The notes under the pieces were generated by a model. That model saw nothing but the letters and a program-made list of their open reading frames with translations. It made no database searches and was not told the origin of the DNA. 64,000 bases of DNA, from the NCBI RefSeq assembly GCF_026642255.1, contig NZ_CP113264.1, positions 2,666,001 to 2,730,000 on the forward strand. The letters are read 5' to 3'. Origin of the DNA: Streptomonospora nanhaiensis (GTDB taxonomy: Bacteria; Actinomycetota; Actinomycetes; Streptosporangiales; Streptosporangiaceae). Positions 17,984 through 26,453 of the stretch are shown in pieces; within the stretch, counting starts at the first letter, position 1, and each line of letters opens with the position of its first letter. Position numbers and translations under genes: made by a program.

Positions 17984-18763
17984 TCAGAGCAGTCTGCGCC
18001 TGCCCGCCAGGGAGTCGATCCACTGGTGCAGGTGGTCCCTCCAGTCGCGTCCGGGGGCGTGGTCGGCGCTGAAGCGGTGGAAGCTGTCGCGGCCCTCGGA
18101 GAAGAGCAGGCCGGGCTTCTTGTCCAGCTCCAGCACCGCGTCGAACCCCTGCCCGTCGGTGACCAGGGACAGTTCGAGCTCGTTCAGCCCCCGATAGCGG
18201 CTCGGCGCCCGGAACTCGATCTCCTGGTAGAAGGGGAGCCTCTGGCGGGTGTGGGGGATGCGCCCCCGTTCGAGGTCCGCCTGCTTGAAGGCGAACCCGA
18301 GGCCGACCAGCGAGTCGAGGACCGCCGCCTGGGAGGGGAGCGGGGCGATGGCCACGGGGTCGAGGTCGCCGGGGTCCACGGCGCCCGCCACGTGCAGCCG
18401 GGTGTTCACCCCGACGTGCATCCGGTGCAGGTGGCGGCCCTGGTGGACGGTGATGGGCGTCTCCCAGGGGACGGGGAGCTCGAAGGGCACCTGGAAGCGC
18501 TGCCCGGGCGCCAGCACGGTGCCCTCGCCCAGGCTGACCCGGTGGAACTCCATGTCGCTGTTGACCTCGTGGTCGCCGACCTCGGTCTCGACCCGGGCCT
18601 GGAGGCCGACGGTGAGCCGTTCGACCCTCTGCTCGACGCTTCCCGCCTCGACGTGGACGACGCCCCGCAGGACGCCGCCCGGTTGGGTTCCGGCGGAGTC
18701 CAGGACGGTTTCGACGGAGGCTCCGCCGAATCCGATTCCGGCGAGCAGGCGTTTGAGGACCAT
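17984..18763 (-). CDS. Spo0M-family sporulation-control protein
   Basis: 259 residues, starting VLKRLLAGIGFGGASVETVL as in SpoOM proteins, with an arrestin-like beta-sandwich (GVLRGVVHVEAGSVEQRVERL; PFELPVPWETPITVHQG) and the family's C-terminal segment. In Bacillus, Spo0M (SpoOM) affects sporulation control; in actinobacteria the role is undefined, possibly in cell division or differentiation. Cytoplasmic, no signal. Single gene, convergent with the peptide-transporter operon. Confidence 0.85.
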   Translation of the reverse strand: MVLKRLLAGIGFGGASVETVLDSAGTQPGGVLRGVVHVEAGSVEQRVERLTVGLQARVETEVGDHEVNSDMEFHRVSLGEGTVLAPGQRFQVPFELPVPWETPITVHQGRHLHRMHVGVNTRLHVAGAVDPGDLDPVAIAPLPSQAAVLDSLVGLGFAFKQADLERGRIPHTRQRLPFYQEIEFRAPSRYRGLNELELSLVTDGQGFDAVLELDKKPGLLFSEGRDSFHRFSADHAPGRDWRDHLHQWIDSLAGRRRLL

Positions 18764-18898
18764 GGCGTGATCTCCGTGCCGCGCCGGTGGTGCCGTGGCC
18801 GGGCGGCGTGCAGATGAGGGGAACGGGTTTCGGCACCCGGGGAAGAGACGCGGGGGAGGCGTCCGGGGTTCCCGGTCACCGTGTGTGTCCTGTTCGGC

Positions 18899-19498
18899 TC
18901 AGGTGAGGCCCCGCAGGAGGGCGCGCAGCCCGAGGTGGAAGCGGGCCTCGGCCTCGGCCTCGTCGGGGGCGTCCTCGTCGTCGGCGTGGCGGACCTGGTG
19001 GACGACCGCGCCGACGCAGTAGGAGTGGAGGGCGTCGGCGGCGCGGACCACGTCCTCGCCGGTCAGGCCGGCGTCGGTGAAGGCGCGGTGCATGAGGGCG
19101 CGGGTGGCGTCGCTGTCGGGGGTGTGCGGGGCGCGGTGCACCAGCAGGGAGAGCGCGCCGGAGTAGGCGAGCATGCGCGCGCGGTGGGTGTCGGCCCAGT
19201 CGGTCAGGCGGACGTCCCAGGGCCGGGTGTCGACGGCCTCCTCCTCCGTCTCCTCGGCGCCGTCCTCCCCGTCCGCGGGGGCGGTTCCGCTGGGGGAGGG
19301 CGAGGCCACGTAGGCGGCGATGGCGTTGAACAGCTGTTCCTTGCCCAGGGGGAAGTGGTGGTAGATGGCCATGGCCTCCACCTCCAGGGCGTCGCCCAGC
19401 CGGCGCATCGACAGGCCGCCCAACCCGCGCCCGGAGATGATGTGGAGCGCCTCGACGATGATGCGCTCGCGGCTGAGTCCGGCGTAGTTCCTGCTCAC
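18899..19498 (-). CDS. TetR-family transcriptional regulator
   Basis: 199 residues from GTG 19498 (GAGAGGA upstream). The N-terminal HTH reads LSRERIIVEALHIISGRGLG then MRRLGDALEVEAMAIYHHFP (residues about 8-48), typical TetR with YHHF recognition-helix end. The C-terminal helical ligand domain contains an acidic stretch (DGEDGAEETEEEAVD) and is of TetR_C type. It is divergent from the small gene at 19643, which is the most likely target, with the shared promoter in the 144-base gap. Confidence 0.85.
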   Translation of the reverse strand: MSRNYAGLSRERIIVEALHIISGRGLGGLSMRRLGDALEVEAMAIYHHFPLGKEQLFNAIAAYVASPSPSGTAPADGEDGAEETEEEAVDTRPWDVRLTDWADTHRARMLAYSGALSLLVHRAPHTPDSDATRALMHRAFTDAGLTGEDVVRAADALHSYCVGAVVHQVRHADDEDAPDEAEAEARFHLGLRALLRGLT

Positions 19499-19642
19499 GG
19501 TGTTCCTCTCGGGGGTGTGGGACGCCAAGGTGGCAGATCCCGGGGACGGGGGCCACCACCGACGCGCGGCCCGGGTCGTCGGATGATCTTCGTCACCTCT
19601 AGAGTGGCCTCGACCGACGGTACGCGGGTACGGAGCGCACAC

Positions 19643-20029
19643 ATGGGACTTGCCAAGCAGAGCACGACACAGGCGCGCGAGAGCCTGGAGGCCGACCGGG
19701 AGCGGGCCGCGCGCCTGCCCGAGCTCCTGCGGGGAGTGGCCGAGGCGCAGGAGGCCCTGGACGCGGTGAGGGGCTCGGGGGCCTCCGTGGTCGAGGTCCA
19801 CGAGCGGGGCGTGGCGCTGGACGAGGCGCTCACCGAGGCCATGAGGGCCGCCTACGCCAAGGAGCGGACACTGGTGGGGCTCAAGGGGTACCAGGACCGG
19901 ATCCACCGCCGTAAGGGGTTGGCCCGGCCGCAGGTGCGCGAGGCGACGCAGACGGCGGAGACGCTGCTCACCGCCCGGGAGGCCCACCGGATGCACGGGA
20001 TCCAGCGGGTGCCGCGCCTTCCGGGATGA
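19643..20029 (+). CDS. small helical hypothetical protein
   Basis: 128 residues, nearly all alpha-helical and charged (AKQSTTQARESLEADRERA; QEALDAVRGSG; RKGLARPQVREATQTAETLL), likely coiled coil. No signal or membrane segment. Begins at ATG 19643. It is divergently transcribed from the TetR gene, which may control it. Confidence 0.55.
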   Translation: MGLAKQSTTQARESLEADRERAARLPELLRGVAEAQEALDAVRGSGASVVEVHERGVALDEALTEAMRAAYAKERTLVGLKGYQDRIHRRKGLARPQVREATQTAETLLTAREAHRMHGIQRVPRLPG

Positions 20030-20079
20030 GGCCGGTTCCCCCGGTTCGCCGCCGGCGGCCGGGGCGCGCACGGTAGTTT

Positions 20080-20109
20080 GGTGTTCGGTCCCTCCGGGGA
20101 CCGGACACC
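20080..20109 (+). promoter_or_regulatory. inverted repeat/hairpin in the promoter-leader of the YtrA-like gene
   Basis: GGTGTTCGGTCCC (20080-20092) and GGGACCGGACACC (20097-20109) are complementary except one G-T pair, with a TCCG loop. A TAGTTT -10-like box sits directly before it (20074-20079). It could be the autoregulatory operator of the GntR protein encoded 33 bases downstream, or an RNA hairpin with a UNCG-type loop. Confidence 0.45.
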
Positions 20110-20141
20110 GCAGCAGGCGACCGTGGGGAGCGCAGTAGGAG

Positions 20142-20504
20142 ATGGCGGATTTCATCCGCATAGATCCGACGTCGAAGGTACCGCCCTACGAGCAGATCAG
20201 GTCGATCGTGGCGATCGCGGCCGCCAACGGCGAGCTCGCGGTCGGCTACCGGCTGCCGACGGTGCGCGCCCTGGCGGGCGAGCTCTCGGTGGCGGTGAAC
20301 ACGGTCGCGCGGGCGTACCGGGAGCTGGAGCAGGCGGGGGTGGTCGAGACCCGCGGGCGTTCGGGGACCTTCGTCGCCGCGGGCGGCGACGACCAGCGCG
20401 CGGAGGCGCTGGCGGCCGCGCGCGACTACGCCGAGGTGATCTCGCGCGTGGGCCTGGACCACGACGAGGCGGTGGAGATCCTGCGCGCGGCGCTGAGGCG
20501 CTGA
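20142..20504 (+). CDS. GntR-family regulator, YtrA subfamily
   Basis: 120 residues: an N-terminal winged HTH (VPPYEQIRSIVAIAAANGEL; LPTVRALAGELSVAVNTVARAY, here split, residues about 13-65) with the GntR wing VVETRGRSGTFVA, and only a short helical tail of about 40 residues. That length and lack of a ligand domain define YtrA-like regulators, which commonly control ABC transporters. No ABC gene follows, so the target is unclear. Strong AGGAG before ATG 20142. Confidence 0.88.
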   Translation: MADFIRIDPTSKVPPYEQIRSIVAIAAANGELAVGYRLPTVRALAGELSVAVNTVARAYRELEQAGVVETRGRSGTFVAAGGDDQRAEALAAARDYAEVISRVGLDHDEAVEILRAALRR

Positions 20505-20532
20505 GGTCCCGGCGCGGAGCGGACGCGCGTCC

Positions 20533-20880
20533 TCAGCGGCGCAGGCCGACCACGGAGACCACGTAGAAGGCGATCAGGCCCAGCCACACGAACGGCAGCA
20601 TTCCCGGGGACCCCAGGGTCGCGGCGACGGCGCTGAGGGGGATGCTGACGCCCAGGCACACCACCGAGAGCACGAAGCGCACGGTGTTGGAGGGCATCCC
20701 GGCCCGGGCGGAGGCTCCGGAGGTCTGGCGCGCCACGTGGTGGCGGACCCGGTCCTCGATGGTGTCGTCGATGCGTTCGACCAGGGAGGCGGCCAGGGCC
20801 TCGTCGTACTCGGGTCCGAGTTCGCGGCTCGCTTTGAGGGCCGCGGCGATCTCGTCGCTGCGGTGGGGGTTGCTCGTCAT
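20533..20880 (-). CDS. small membrane protein with cytoplasmic helical domain
   Basis: 115 residues. The N-terminal 70 are helical and charged (SDEIAAALKASRELGPEYDE; LVERIDDTIEDRVRHHVA), followed by two hydrophobic helices (TVRFVLSVVCLGVSIPLSAVA and FVWLGLIAFYVVSVV). Proteins of this organisation are common single genes in actinobacteria, of unknown function. ATG 20880 is chosen; ATG 20889 is a close alternative. Confidence 0.6.
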   Translation of the reverse strand: MTSNPHRSDEIAAALKASRELGPEYDEALAASLVERIDDTIEDRVRHHVARQTSGASARAGMPSNTVRFVLSVVCLGVSIPLSAVAATLGSPGMLPFVWLGLIAFYVVSVVGLRR

Positions 20881-20964
20881 GTGCGCCATCGTGCCACCGC
20901 GGGGGCCGCCTGTCGGGGCCGCGGGCCCCATACCAGGGGCGAATGGGGGAGATCCCTGAGGCCG

Positions 20965-21016
20965 GACACGCGAACGGGGCCGCCCCCCGTGCGGGAGGCG
21001 GCCCCGTTCGCGTGTC
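20965..21016 (-). terminator. 20-bp hairpin terminator of the principal sigma factor gene
   Basis: Arms 20965-20984 and 20997-21016 are perfect reverse complements with a 12-nt loop, starting ten bases past the sigma-factor stop codon. Confidence 0.85.
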
Positions 21017-21025
21017 GGACCGCGT

Positions 21026-22435
21026 CTAGCTCGCGAAGTCCAGCAGCTGCTGGGCGCGGCTGGGGTGGCGCAGCTTGGACAGCGACTGCTTCTCCAGCTG
21101 CCGGATGCGCTCGCGGGTCAGCCCGAGGTGCTTGCCGATCTCGTCCAGGGTGCGCGGGCGGCCGTCCATCAGCCCGAACCGCAGGGACATGATGGTCGCC
21201 TCGCGCGGCTCCAGGTCGGAGAGCGCGTTGCGCAGCTGGTCGGCCATGAGCTGGCGGTCGACCACCTCGGAGGCCTCCGAGGCGTCGATGTCCTCGATGA
21301 GGTCGCCGATACGGGTCTCGCCGTCCTCGCCGATGGTCGAGTCGAGGCTGATCGGCTGGCGGGTGACCCGCAGCAGCTCCTCGATCTGGGCCGGGGTCTT
21401 GTCCAGCTCCAGGGCCAGTTCCTCGGGGGTGGGCTCGCGGCCCAGCGCCTGGTGCATGTCGCGCTCCAGCCGGCTCACCTTGCTGAGGAGCTCCAGGACG
21501 TGCACGGGAAGGCGGATGGTGCGGGCGGAGTCGGCGAAGCCGCGCTGGATGGCCTGGCGGATCCACCACATGGCGTAGGTGGAGAACTTGAAGCCCTTGC
21601 TGTAGTCGAACTTCTCCACAGCGCGGATCAGGCCGAGGTTGCCCTCCTGGACCACGTCCAGCAGCGACATCCCCCGGTCGCTGTACTTCTTGGCCACCGA
21701 CACCACCAGGCGCAGGTTGGCCTCCAGCATGTGGGACTTGGCCTTGCGGCCGTCCTCGGCCACCCACTCCAGCTCGTCGACCTCGGCCTCGGACATCGGG
21801 ACGGAGCCGTCGACGTCGCCGTGCAGGCCCAGCCGGTACTCGGCGTAGAGCCCGGCCTCGACGCGCTTGGCCAGGTCGACCTCCTGCTCCGCGGTGAGGA
21901 GCTGGCGGCGGCCGATGGCCTTGAGGTAGGTGTGGACCGAGTCGCCCATGGCGGGCGACTGGTCGTCGAGGTCGGCCTCACCGGTCTCCGGATCGGTCGT
22001 GGCCTGGGTGGTCTCGGTCTTCTTGGTGCGCCGCGTGGTGCGGGCCTTCCTCCGGGTGGCGGGGCCCTTGCGCGCCCCTGCCTTGCCGGATGCGGCCTTG
22101 GGTGCCTCGTCGGTGTCGGGCACCGTGGCGATGAGAGTGTTTTCCAGCACGTCGTCCTCGGCGTCAGGATCGGACACCAGCGCGGAGTCGTCGCCCCCGT
22201 TGGCGAGCCGGACCCCGTTCTCGGTGAGTTCACGCAGGATGGATCGGCCGTCTCCGGAGGAGACCCCGGCCGCGGTGAAAGCGGTACGCAGTTCGGAGAG
22301 GGACAGGTGTCCCTGGGCGCGTCCGCGGGTGATCAGGTCGGCCAGGGCCGCGTCGGCGGCCGCGTCCTCGTTCTGAGCGGGGCCGTCGGGGGCCTCGGCG
22401 GTGTGTGCCGAAGCGGCTAGGGCAGTGCTCGTCAT
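21026..22435 (-). CDS. principal RNA polymerase sigma factor (RpoD/HrdB type)
   Basis: 469 residues, group-1 sigma-70. After a variable, Lys/Arg/Thr-rich N-terminal region 1.1 (with ATRRKARTTRRTKKTETT), region 1.2 starts at MGDSVHTYLKAIGRRQLLT. Region 2 contains NLRLVVSVAKKYSDRGMSLL, then YSKGFKFSTYAMWWIRQAI for -10 recognition and melting. Region 3 reads LPVHVLELLSKVSRLERDM, and region 4.2 LDEIGKHLGLTRERIRQLEK for -35 binding, ending LSKLRHPSRAQQLLDFAS. It directs housekeeping transcription. ATG 22435 follows a good GGGAGGTG; longer starts lack one. A TTGACT promoter is seen at 22501-22529. Confidence 0.95.
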   Translation of the reverse strand: MTSTALAASAHTAEAPDGPAQNEDAAADAALADLITRGRAQGHLSLSELRTAFTAAGVSSGDGRSILRELTENGVRLANGGDDSALVSDPDAEDDVLENTLIATVPDTDEAPKAASGKAGARKGPATRRKARTTRRTKKTETTQATTDPETGEADLDDQSPAMGDSVHTYLKAIGRRQLLTAEQEVDLAKRVEAGLYAEYRLGLHGDVDGSVPMSEAEVDELEWVAEDGRKAKSHMLEANLRLVVSVAKKYSDRGMSLLDVVQEGNLGLIRAVEKFDYSKGFKFSTYAMWWIRQAIQRGFADSARTIRLPVHVLELLSKVSRLERDMHQALGREPTPEELALELDKTPAQIEELLRVTRQPISLDSTIGEDGETRIGDLIEDIDASEASEVVDRQLMADQLRNALSDLEPREATIMSLRFGLMDGRPRTLDEIGKHLGLTRERIRQLEKQSLSKLRHPSRAQQLLDFAS

Positions 22436-22500
22436 CTGGGCACCTCCCTCCCTTCCAAGACGTATGGCACGTGGCGGAGGGTTCCCGCCGACTGGACGCG

Positions 22501-22529
22501 CCAATATGTCCAACGTGTCGGGGAGTCAA
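22501..22529 (-). promoter_or_regulatory. putative promoter of the sigma factor gene
   Basis: On the minus strand TTGACT (22524-22529) is followed 17 bases on by TATTGG (22501-22506), predicting a leader of about 60 nt before ATG 22435. Confidence 0.5.
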
Positions 22530-22967
22530 ATGTTCCCTGTCTCGATTGGATATCGTCGAGAGTGGTACAGATCACTGGGTGGAGAGTGGCGAAGCGTGTG
22601 CGCGAGCGGGTAAAGGAGCCCGCTCGGGTGCGGCCGCGCCCCGGCCCGGTTGCCCGGCCGGGCCGCGAGGAGGGCGCAGGGACACGAACGGGTGGACCGA
22701 TGGCTGGCGCCAACTGCGGACCTCCTTGGGAGAGGGGCCGAAGGGACCGGATACTCAGGTAGACGCGGGGGACCTCCGGGAAGTTCCCCGCCATCCGGGC
22801 CCGGCTGTCGTCGGCCGTGGCGGCACCGCCGGCGGACGGCGCCGACGACCCCCAGGTCAGCGCCCCTCTCCGCGGAGCGGAGCGCGGTACCCGGCGGGCC
22901 CAGGGTCCCACGCGTGCGGAGTGCGGCGGTAACGGCGGGGCGGGCGGGCCCCGGTCGGGCCCCGGTC
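22530..22967. other. intergenic region between sigma factor and menE
   Basis: No gene recognised. The part near 22540-22580 is AT-richer and may hold further upstream promoter elements of the sigma gene; the remainder is GC-rich with low-complexity translations. CTCCGCGGAG (22870s) is a short palindrome of unclear meaning. Confidence 0.4.
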
Positions 22968-24224
22968 TCAGGAGGCGGCGCCCCGCAGCGCCACCAGGTC
23001 CGGCTTGCCCGAGGCCAGCATCGGCAGGGACCCGCGCAGGTCCAGCTCCCGCGGCGCCGCGTAGGAGGGCAGGCGCTCGCGCACCCACGCGCGCAGCTGC
23101 TCCAGCGTCGGGGGCGCGTCCGGGTCTGCGGGCACCACCACCGCGCTCACCCGCTCGCCCCACTCCGGGTCGGGGCGGCCCACGACCACCGACTCGGCCA
23201 CCGCCGGGTGCTCCATCAGCAGGGCGTTGACCTGGCCGGGCACCACCTTGTGGCCGCCGGTGTTGACGACCTCGTCCATACGGCCCAGCACGGTCAGGCG
23301 GCCGTCCGCGTCCAGGCGGCCCAGGTCGTTGGTGCGCAGCCAGAGCCGCCCGTCGCCGTCGGCGGCCGGCGCTCCCGGATCGTCGGGGCTGCCCGGGGGC
23401 AGCCGGTACCCGCTCAGGAGCACCGGCCCCGACAGCAGGATCCGCCCGGGCCCGCCGGGGGCCTCGGCGTCGATCCGCACCCGGACGCCGTCCAGGGGGA
23501 CGCCGTCGTAGACGCATCCGCCGCAGGTCTCGCTCATGCCGTAGGTGGTCGCCACCCGCGCACCCGCCGCGCGGGCCGCCCCGACCAGCGCGGGTTCGGC
23601 GGCGGCCCCGCCGAGCAGGACCGACCCGAACAGGGAGGGGTCCACCCCGGCGGCCATGAGCCGCCGCAGCTGCGTGGGGACCAGGGACACGTGCGGCCGC
23701 AGCCGCTCGGCGGCCTCCCGCACCGTGTCCACGTCGAAGGGGGCGTGCACCGCCCGGGTCCCCGTCACGAGGGCGCGCATCATCACCTGGATGCCGGAGA
23801 TGTGTCCGGCGGGCAGCACGCACAGCCACGGATCGCCCGGGAGGGCGCCGATCCGCGCGACCGAGGCGCGGGCGGAGGAGCGCAGGGCCTCCGCGGACAG
23901 CTCCACCCCCTTGGGAGCGCCGGTGGAGCCCGACGTGGTGACGACCAGGGCGGTGTCGGCGCCCGCCGGCGCGGAGCCCCCGAGCGCGGTCACGCCGTCC
24001 GGGCCGCGCAGGGAGGAGGGCCGCATCGCGGCGAGCAGGTCGCGCACCCGCGCGTCGGGGGTGCCCGCGGGGACGGGCAGCAGGGCGGGGCCCTCGCCGT
24101 CCAGGGCGCGGGCGAGCAGGTCCCCGAACCGCTCCGGCGCCAGTCCGAGGACGGCCTGGAGGGGGCGGCCCTCCTCGGACGGGGGGACCTCGACCTGGGT
24201 TTCGACCTGATTCTCGCGTGCCAC
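22968..24224 (-). CDS. menE: o-succinylbenzoate-CoA ligase
   Basis: Activates o-succinylbenzoate with ATP and CoA for MenB. 418 residues of ANL (AMP-forming) fold: the P-loop reads TTSGSTGAPKGVELS (about residue 84), later GGAAAEPAL, TTYGMSETCGGCVYDG (about 221), the hinge/Asp motif RTNDLGRLDADGRL, GRMDEVVNTGGHKV and the C-terminal catalytic lysine in LASGKPDLVAL. It is shorter than typical acyl-CoA synthetases, as MenE is. The start GTG 24224 lies before the first conserved block but has only a weak ribosome site. Divergent from menBCD; menB product is the next enzyme. Confidence 0.88.
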   Translation of the reverse strand: MARENQVETQVEVPPSEEGRPLQAVLGLAPERFGDLLARALDGEGPALLPVPAGTPDARVRDLLAAMRPSSLRGPDGVTALGGSAPAGADTALVVTTSGSTGAPKGVELSAEALRSSARASVARIGALPGDPWLCVLPAGHISGIQVMMRALVTGTRAVHAPFDVDTVREAAERLRPHVSLVPTQLRRLMAAGVDPSLFGSVLLGGAAAEPALVGAARAAGARVATTYGMSETCGGCVYDGVPLDGVRVRIDAEAPGGPGRILLSGPVLLSGYRLPPGSPDDPGAPAADGDGRLWLRTNDLGRLDADGRLTVLGRMDEVVNTGGHKVVPGQVNALLMEHPAVAESVVVGRPDPEWGERVSAVVVPADPDAPPTLEQLRAWVRERLPSYAAPRELDLRGSLPMLASGKPDLVALRGAAS

Positions 24225-24461
24225 GCCCGCCAGGGTACGCCCGTCCGCCGCCACCGCGCCCGCGGGCTCCGCGCACCCCGGGCCGGGGCCCCGCGCCCCG
24301 GGCGGCGACCGGGGGCGGGGCACCCCGGGGCACCGGGTGGCCGGGTGCGTGCCTGTTCGTCCCGGCTCGCCTGGCAGAATGCGTAGGGTTGACGCTTGGA
24401 CGCGGCCGACGAAGGCGCGTCCGCGTCGTCCCCAGTGTCCCCGTGAGGAGAAGTAGTAGCC

Positions 24462-25301
24462 GTGAGCAGCGTGATCGACTGGCAGCGGTCGGGCGAGTAT
24501 TCCGACATCATCTACGAGACCGCGGAGGGCATCGCCAAGATCACGATCAACCGCCCGGAGCGGCACAACGCCTTCCGGCCCCAGACCCTGTTCGAGCTCC
24601 AGCAGGCGTTCAACATCGCCCGCGACGACTCCGGGGTCGGCGTGATCATCTTCACCGGCGCCGGCGACCAGGCGTTCTGCTCCGGCGGCGACCAGAAGAT
24701 CCGCGGCGACGACGGGTACATCGGCGACGACGCCGTGGCCCGCCAGGGCATCGGCCGGCTCAACGTCCTCGACCTGCAGGTGCAGATCCGCCGCCTGCCC
24801 AAGCCCGTCATCTGCATGGTCGCGGGCTGGTCCATCGGCGGCGGCAACGTCCTCCAGGTCTGCTGCGACCTGACCATCGCCGCCGACAACGCCAAGTTCG
24901 GCCAGACCGGCCCCAAGGTCGGCTCGTTCGACGGCGGTTACGGTTCCTGGCTGCTCGCCGAGACCGTCGGCCTGAAGAAGGCCCGCGAGATCTGGTACCT
25001 GTGCCGCCAGTACAGCGCGCAGGAGGCGCTGGACATGGGCATGATCAACACCGTGGTCCCGCTGGAGGACCTGGAGAAGGAGACCGTCGCCTGGGCGCGC
25101 GAGCTCCTGGAGAAGTCCCCCCTGGCGCTGCGCATGCTCAAGGGCGCCATCAACGCGGTCAGCGACGGCGCCGCCGGGATGCAGCAGTTCGCCGGTGACG
25201 CCACGATGCTCTACTACATGAGCGAGGAGGCCCAGGAGGGCCGGGACGCGTTCAAGGAGAAGCGGCGTCCGGAGTTCGACAAGTTCCCGCGCCGCCCGTG
25301 A
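24462..25301 (+). CDS. menB: 1,4-dihydroxy-2-naphthoyl-CoA synthase
   Basis: Ring-closing crotonase-fold enzyme of menaquinone synthesis. 279 residues with [16 protein letters not shown] (about residue 29), oxyanion-hole region [15 protein letters not shown] (about 74), [20 protein letters not shown] (about 124), and the MenB-specific [19 protein letters not shown] (about 152) in place of the usual crotonase catalytic Glu segment. The GTG start at 24462 has GAGGAGAAG upstream. The stop overlaps menC (GTGA), indicating coupling. Confidence 0.96.
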   Translation: MSSVIDWQRSGEYSDIIYETAEGIAKITINRPERHNAFRPQTLFELQQAFNIARDDSGVGVIIFTGAGDQAFCSGGDQKIRGDDGYIGDDAVARQGIGRLNVLDLQVQIRRLPKPVICMVAGWSIGGGNVLQVCCDLTIAADNAKFGQTGPKVGSFDGGYGSWLLAETVGLKKAREIWYLCRQYSAQEALDMGMINTVVPLEDLEKETVAWARELLEKSPLALRMLKGAINAVSDGAAGMQQFAGDATMLYYMSEEAQEGRDAFKEKRRPEFDKFPRRP

Positions 25302-26284
25302 CGCCCCCCGTCGGGCCCGGCCCGGAGGGCGCCCCCGCCGGGGGGCGCGCCTTCGCGGTCGGCCTGCGCGACCGCTTCCGCGGCGTCACCGTCCGGGAGG
25401 GGATGCTCGTGCGCGGGCCCTCCGGCTGGGGCGAGTTCTCGCCCTTCGCCGAGTACGGTCCGCGCGAGTCCTCCCGCTGGTGGGCGGCCTGTCACGAGGC
25501 CGCCTTCCTCGGTTGGCCCGAACCGGTCCGCGACCGGGTGCCGGTCAACGTGACGGTTCCCGCGCTGGGCCCGGAGCGGGCCCGCGCGATCGTCGCCGCG
25601 GGCGGTTGTGCGACCGCCAAGGTCAAGGTCGCGGAGAGGGGGCAGGACCCGGCGCAGGACCTGGCCCGCGTCGAGGCCGTCCGCGACGCCCTCGGCCCCT
25701 CCGGGAAGGTGCGCGTGGACGCCAACGGCGGCTGGGACGTGGACACCGCGGTGCGCATGGTCCGGGCCCTGGACCGGTTCGGCCTGGAGTACGTCGAACA
25801 GCCGTGTGCGACCCTGGAGGAGCTGGCCGAGGTGCGCCGCCGCGTCGACGTCCCGGTGGCCGCCGACGAGTCGATCCGCCGGGCCGAGGACCCCCTCAGG
25901 GTCAGGGCCGCGGGCGCGGCCGACATCGTGGTCCTCAAGGTCCAGCCCCTGGGCGGGGTGCGGGCCGCGCTGCGGGTCGCCGAGGCGTGCGGGCTTCCCG
26001 TGGTGGTCTCCAGCGCCGTGGAGACCTCCGTCGGGCTCGCGGCCGGGGTGGCCCTGGCCGCGGCGCTGCCGGACCTGCCCCACGCGTGCGGGCTCGCCAC
26101 CGGGCAGATGCTCACCGCCGACGTCACCGCGGACCCGCTGCTGCCCCTGGACGGGTTCCTGCCGGTCCGGCCGGTGGCGGTGGACGAGGAGAGCCTGCGC
26201 GCGGTGGAGGTGGACCCCGCCGGATGGCGTGCCCGGGCCGAGGCGGCCCGCGCCGCGGCGGACGAGGTCTTCGGAACCGGCTAG
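25298..26284 (+). CDS. menC: o-succinylbenzoate synthase
   Basis: Dehydrates SHCHC to o-succinylbenzoate; enolase superfamily, muconate-lactonizing subgroup. 328 residues. N-terminal cap domain includes [19 protein letters not shown]; the barrel shows TAKVKVA (catalytic Lys pair), [12 protein letters not shown] (metal Asp), YVEQPC (metal Glu), VAADESIR (metal Asp) and [10 protein letters not shown] (second catalytic Lys). GTG 25298 overlaps the menB stop codon by four bases, so translation is coupled. Confidence 0.94.
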   Translation: MTPPVGPGPEGAPAGGRAFAVGLRDRFRGVTVREGMLVRGPSGWGEFSPFAEYGPRESSRWWAACHEAAFLGWPEPVRDRVPVNVTVPALGPERARAIVAAGGCATAKVKVAERGQDPAQDLARVEAVRDALGPSGKVRVDANGGWDVDTAVRMVRALDRFGLEYVEQPCATLEELAEVRRRVDVPVAADESIRRAEDPLRVRAAGAADIVVLKVQPLGGVRAALRVAEACGLPVVVSSAVETSVGLAAGVALAAALPDLPHACGLATGQMLTADVTADPLLPLDGFLPVRPVAVDEESLRAVEVDPAGWRARAEAARAAADEVFGTG

Positions 26285-26453
26285 CCCCGGCCCGGCGGAC
26301 CGGCGCCGACGCGTCGGGCAGCGGCGCGCCCGGCGCGGATGTGCCGGGAACAACAGCGGGATTCGTTCGACCTCCGCCCCGGGTGGGGGTTGACTGGAGG
26401 GGACGAGTCCACGCGGCGATACTTGGTACACCTTGAGACGATCGAGAGAGTTG

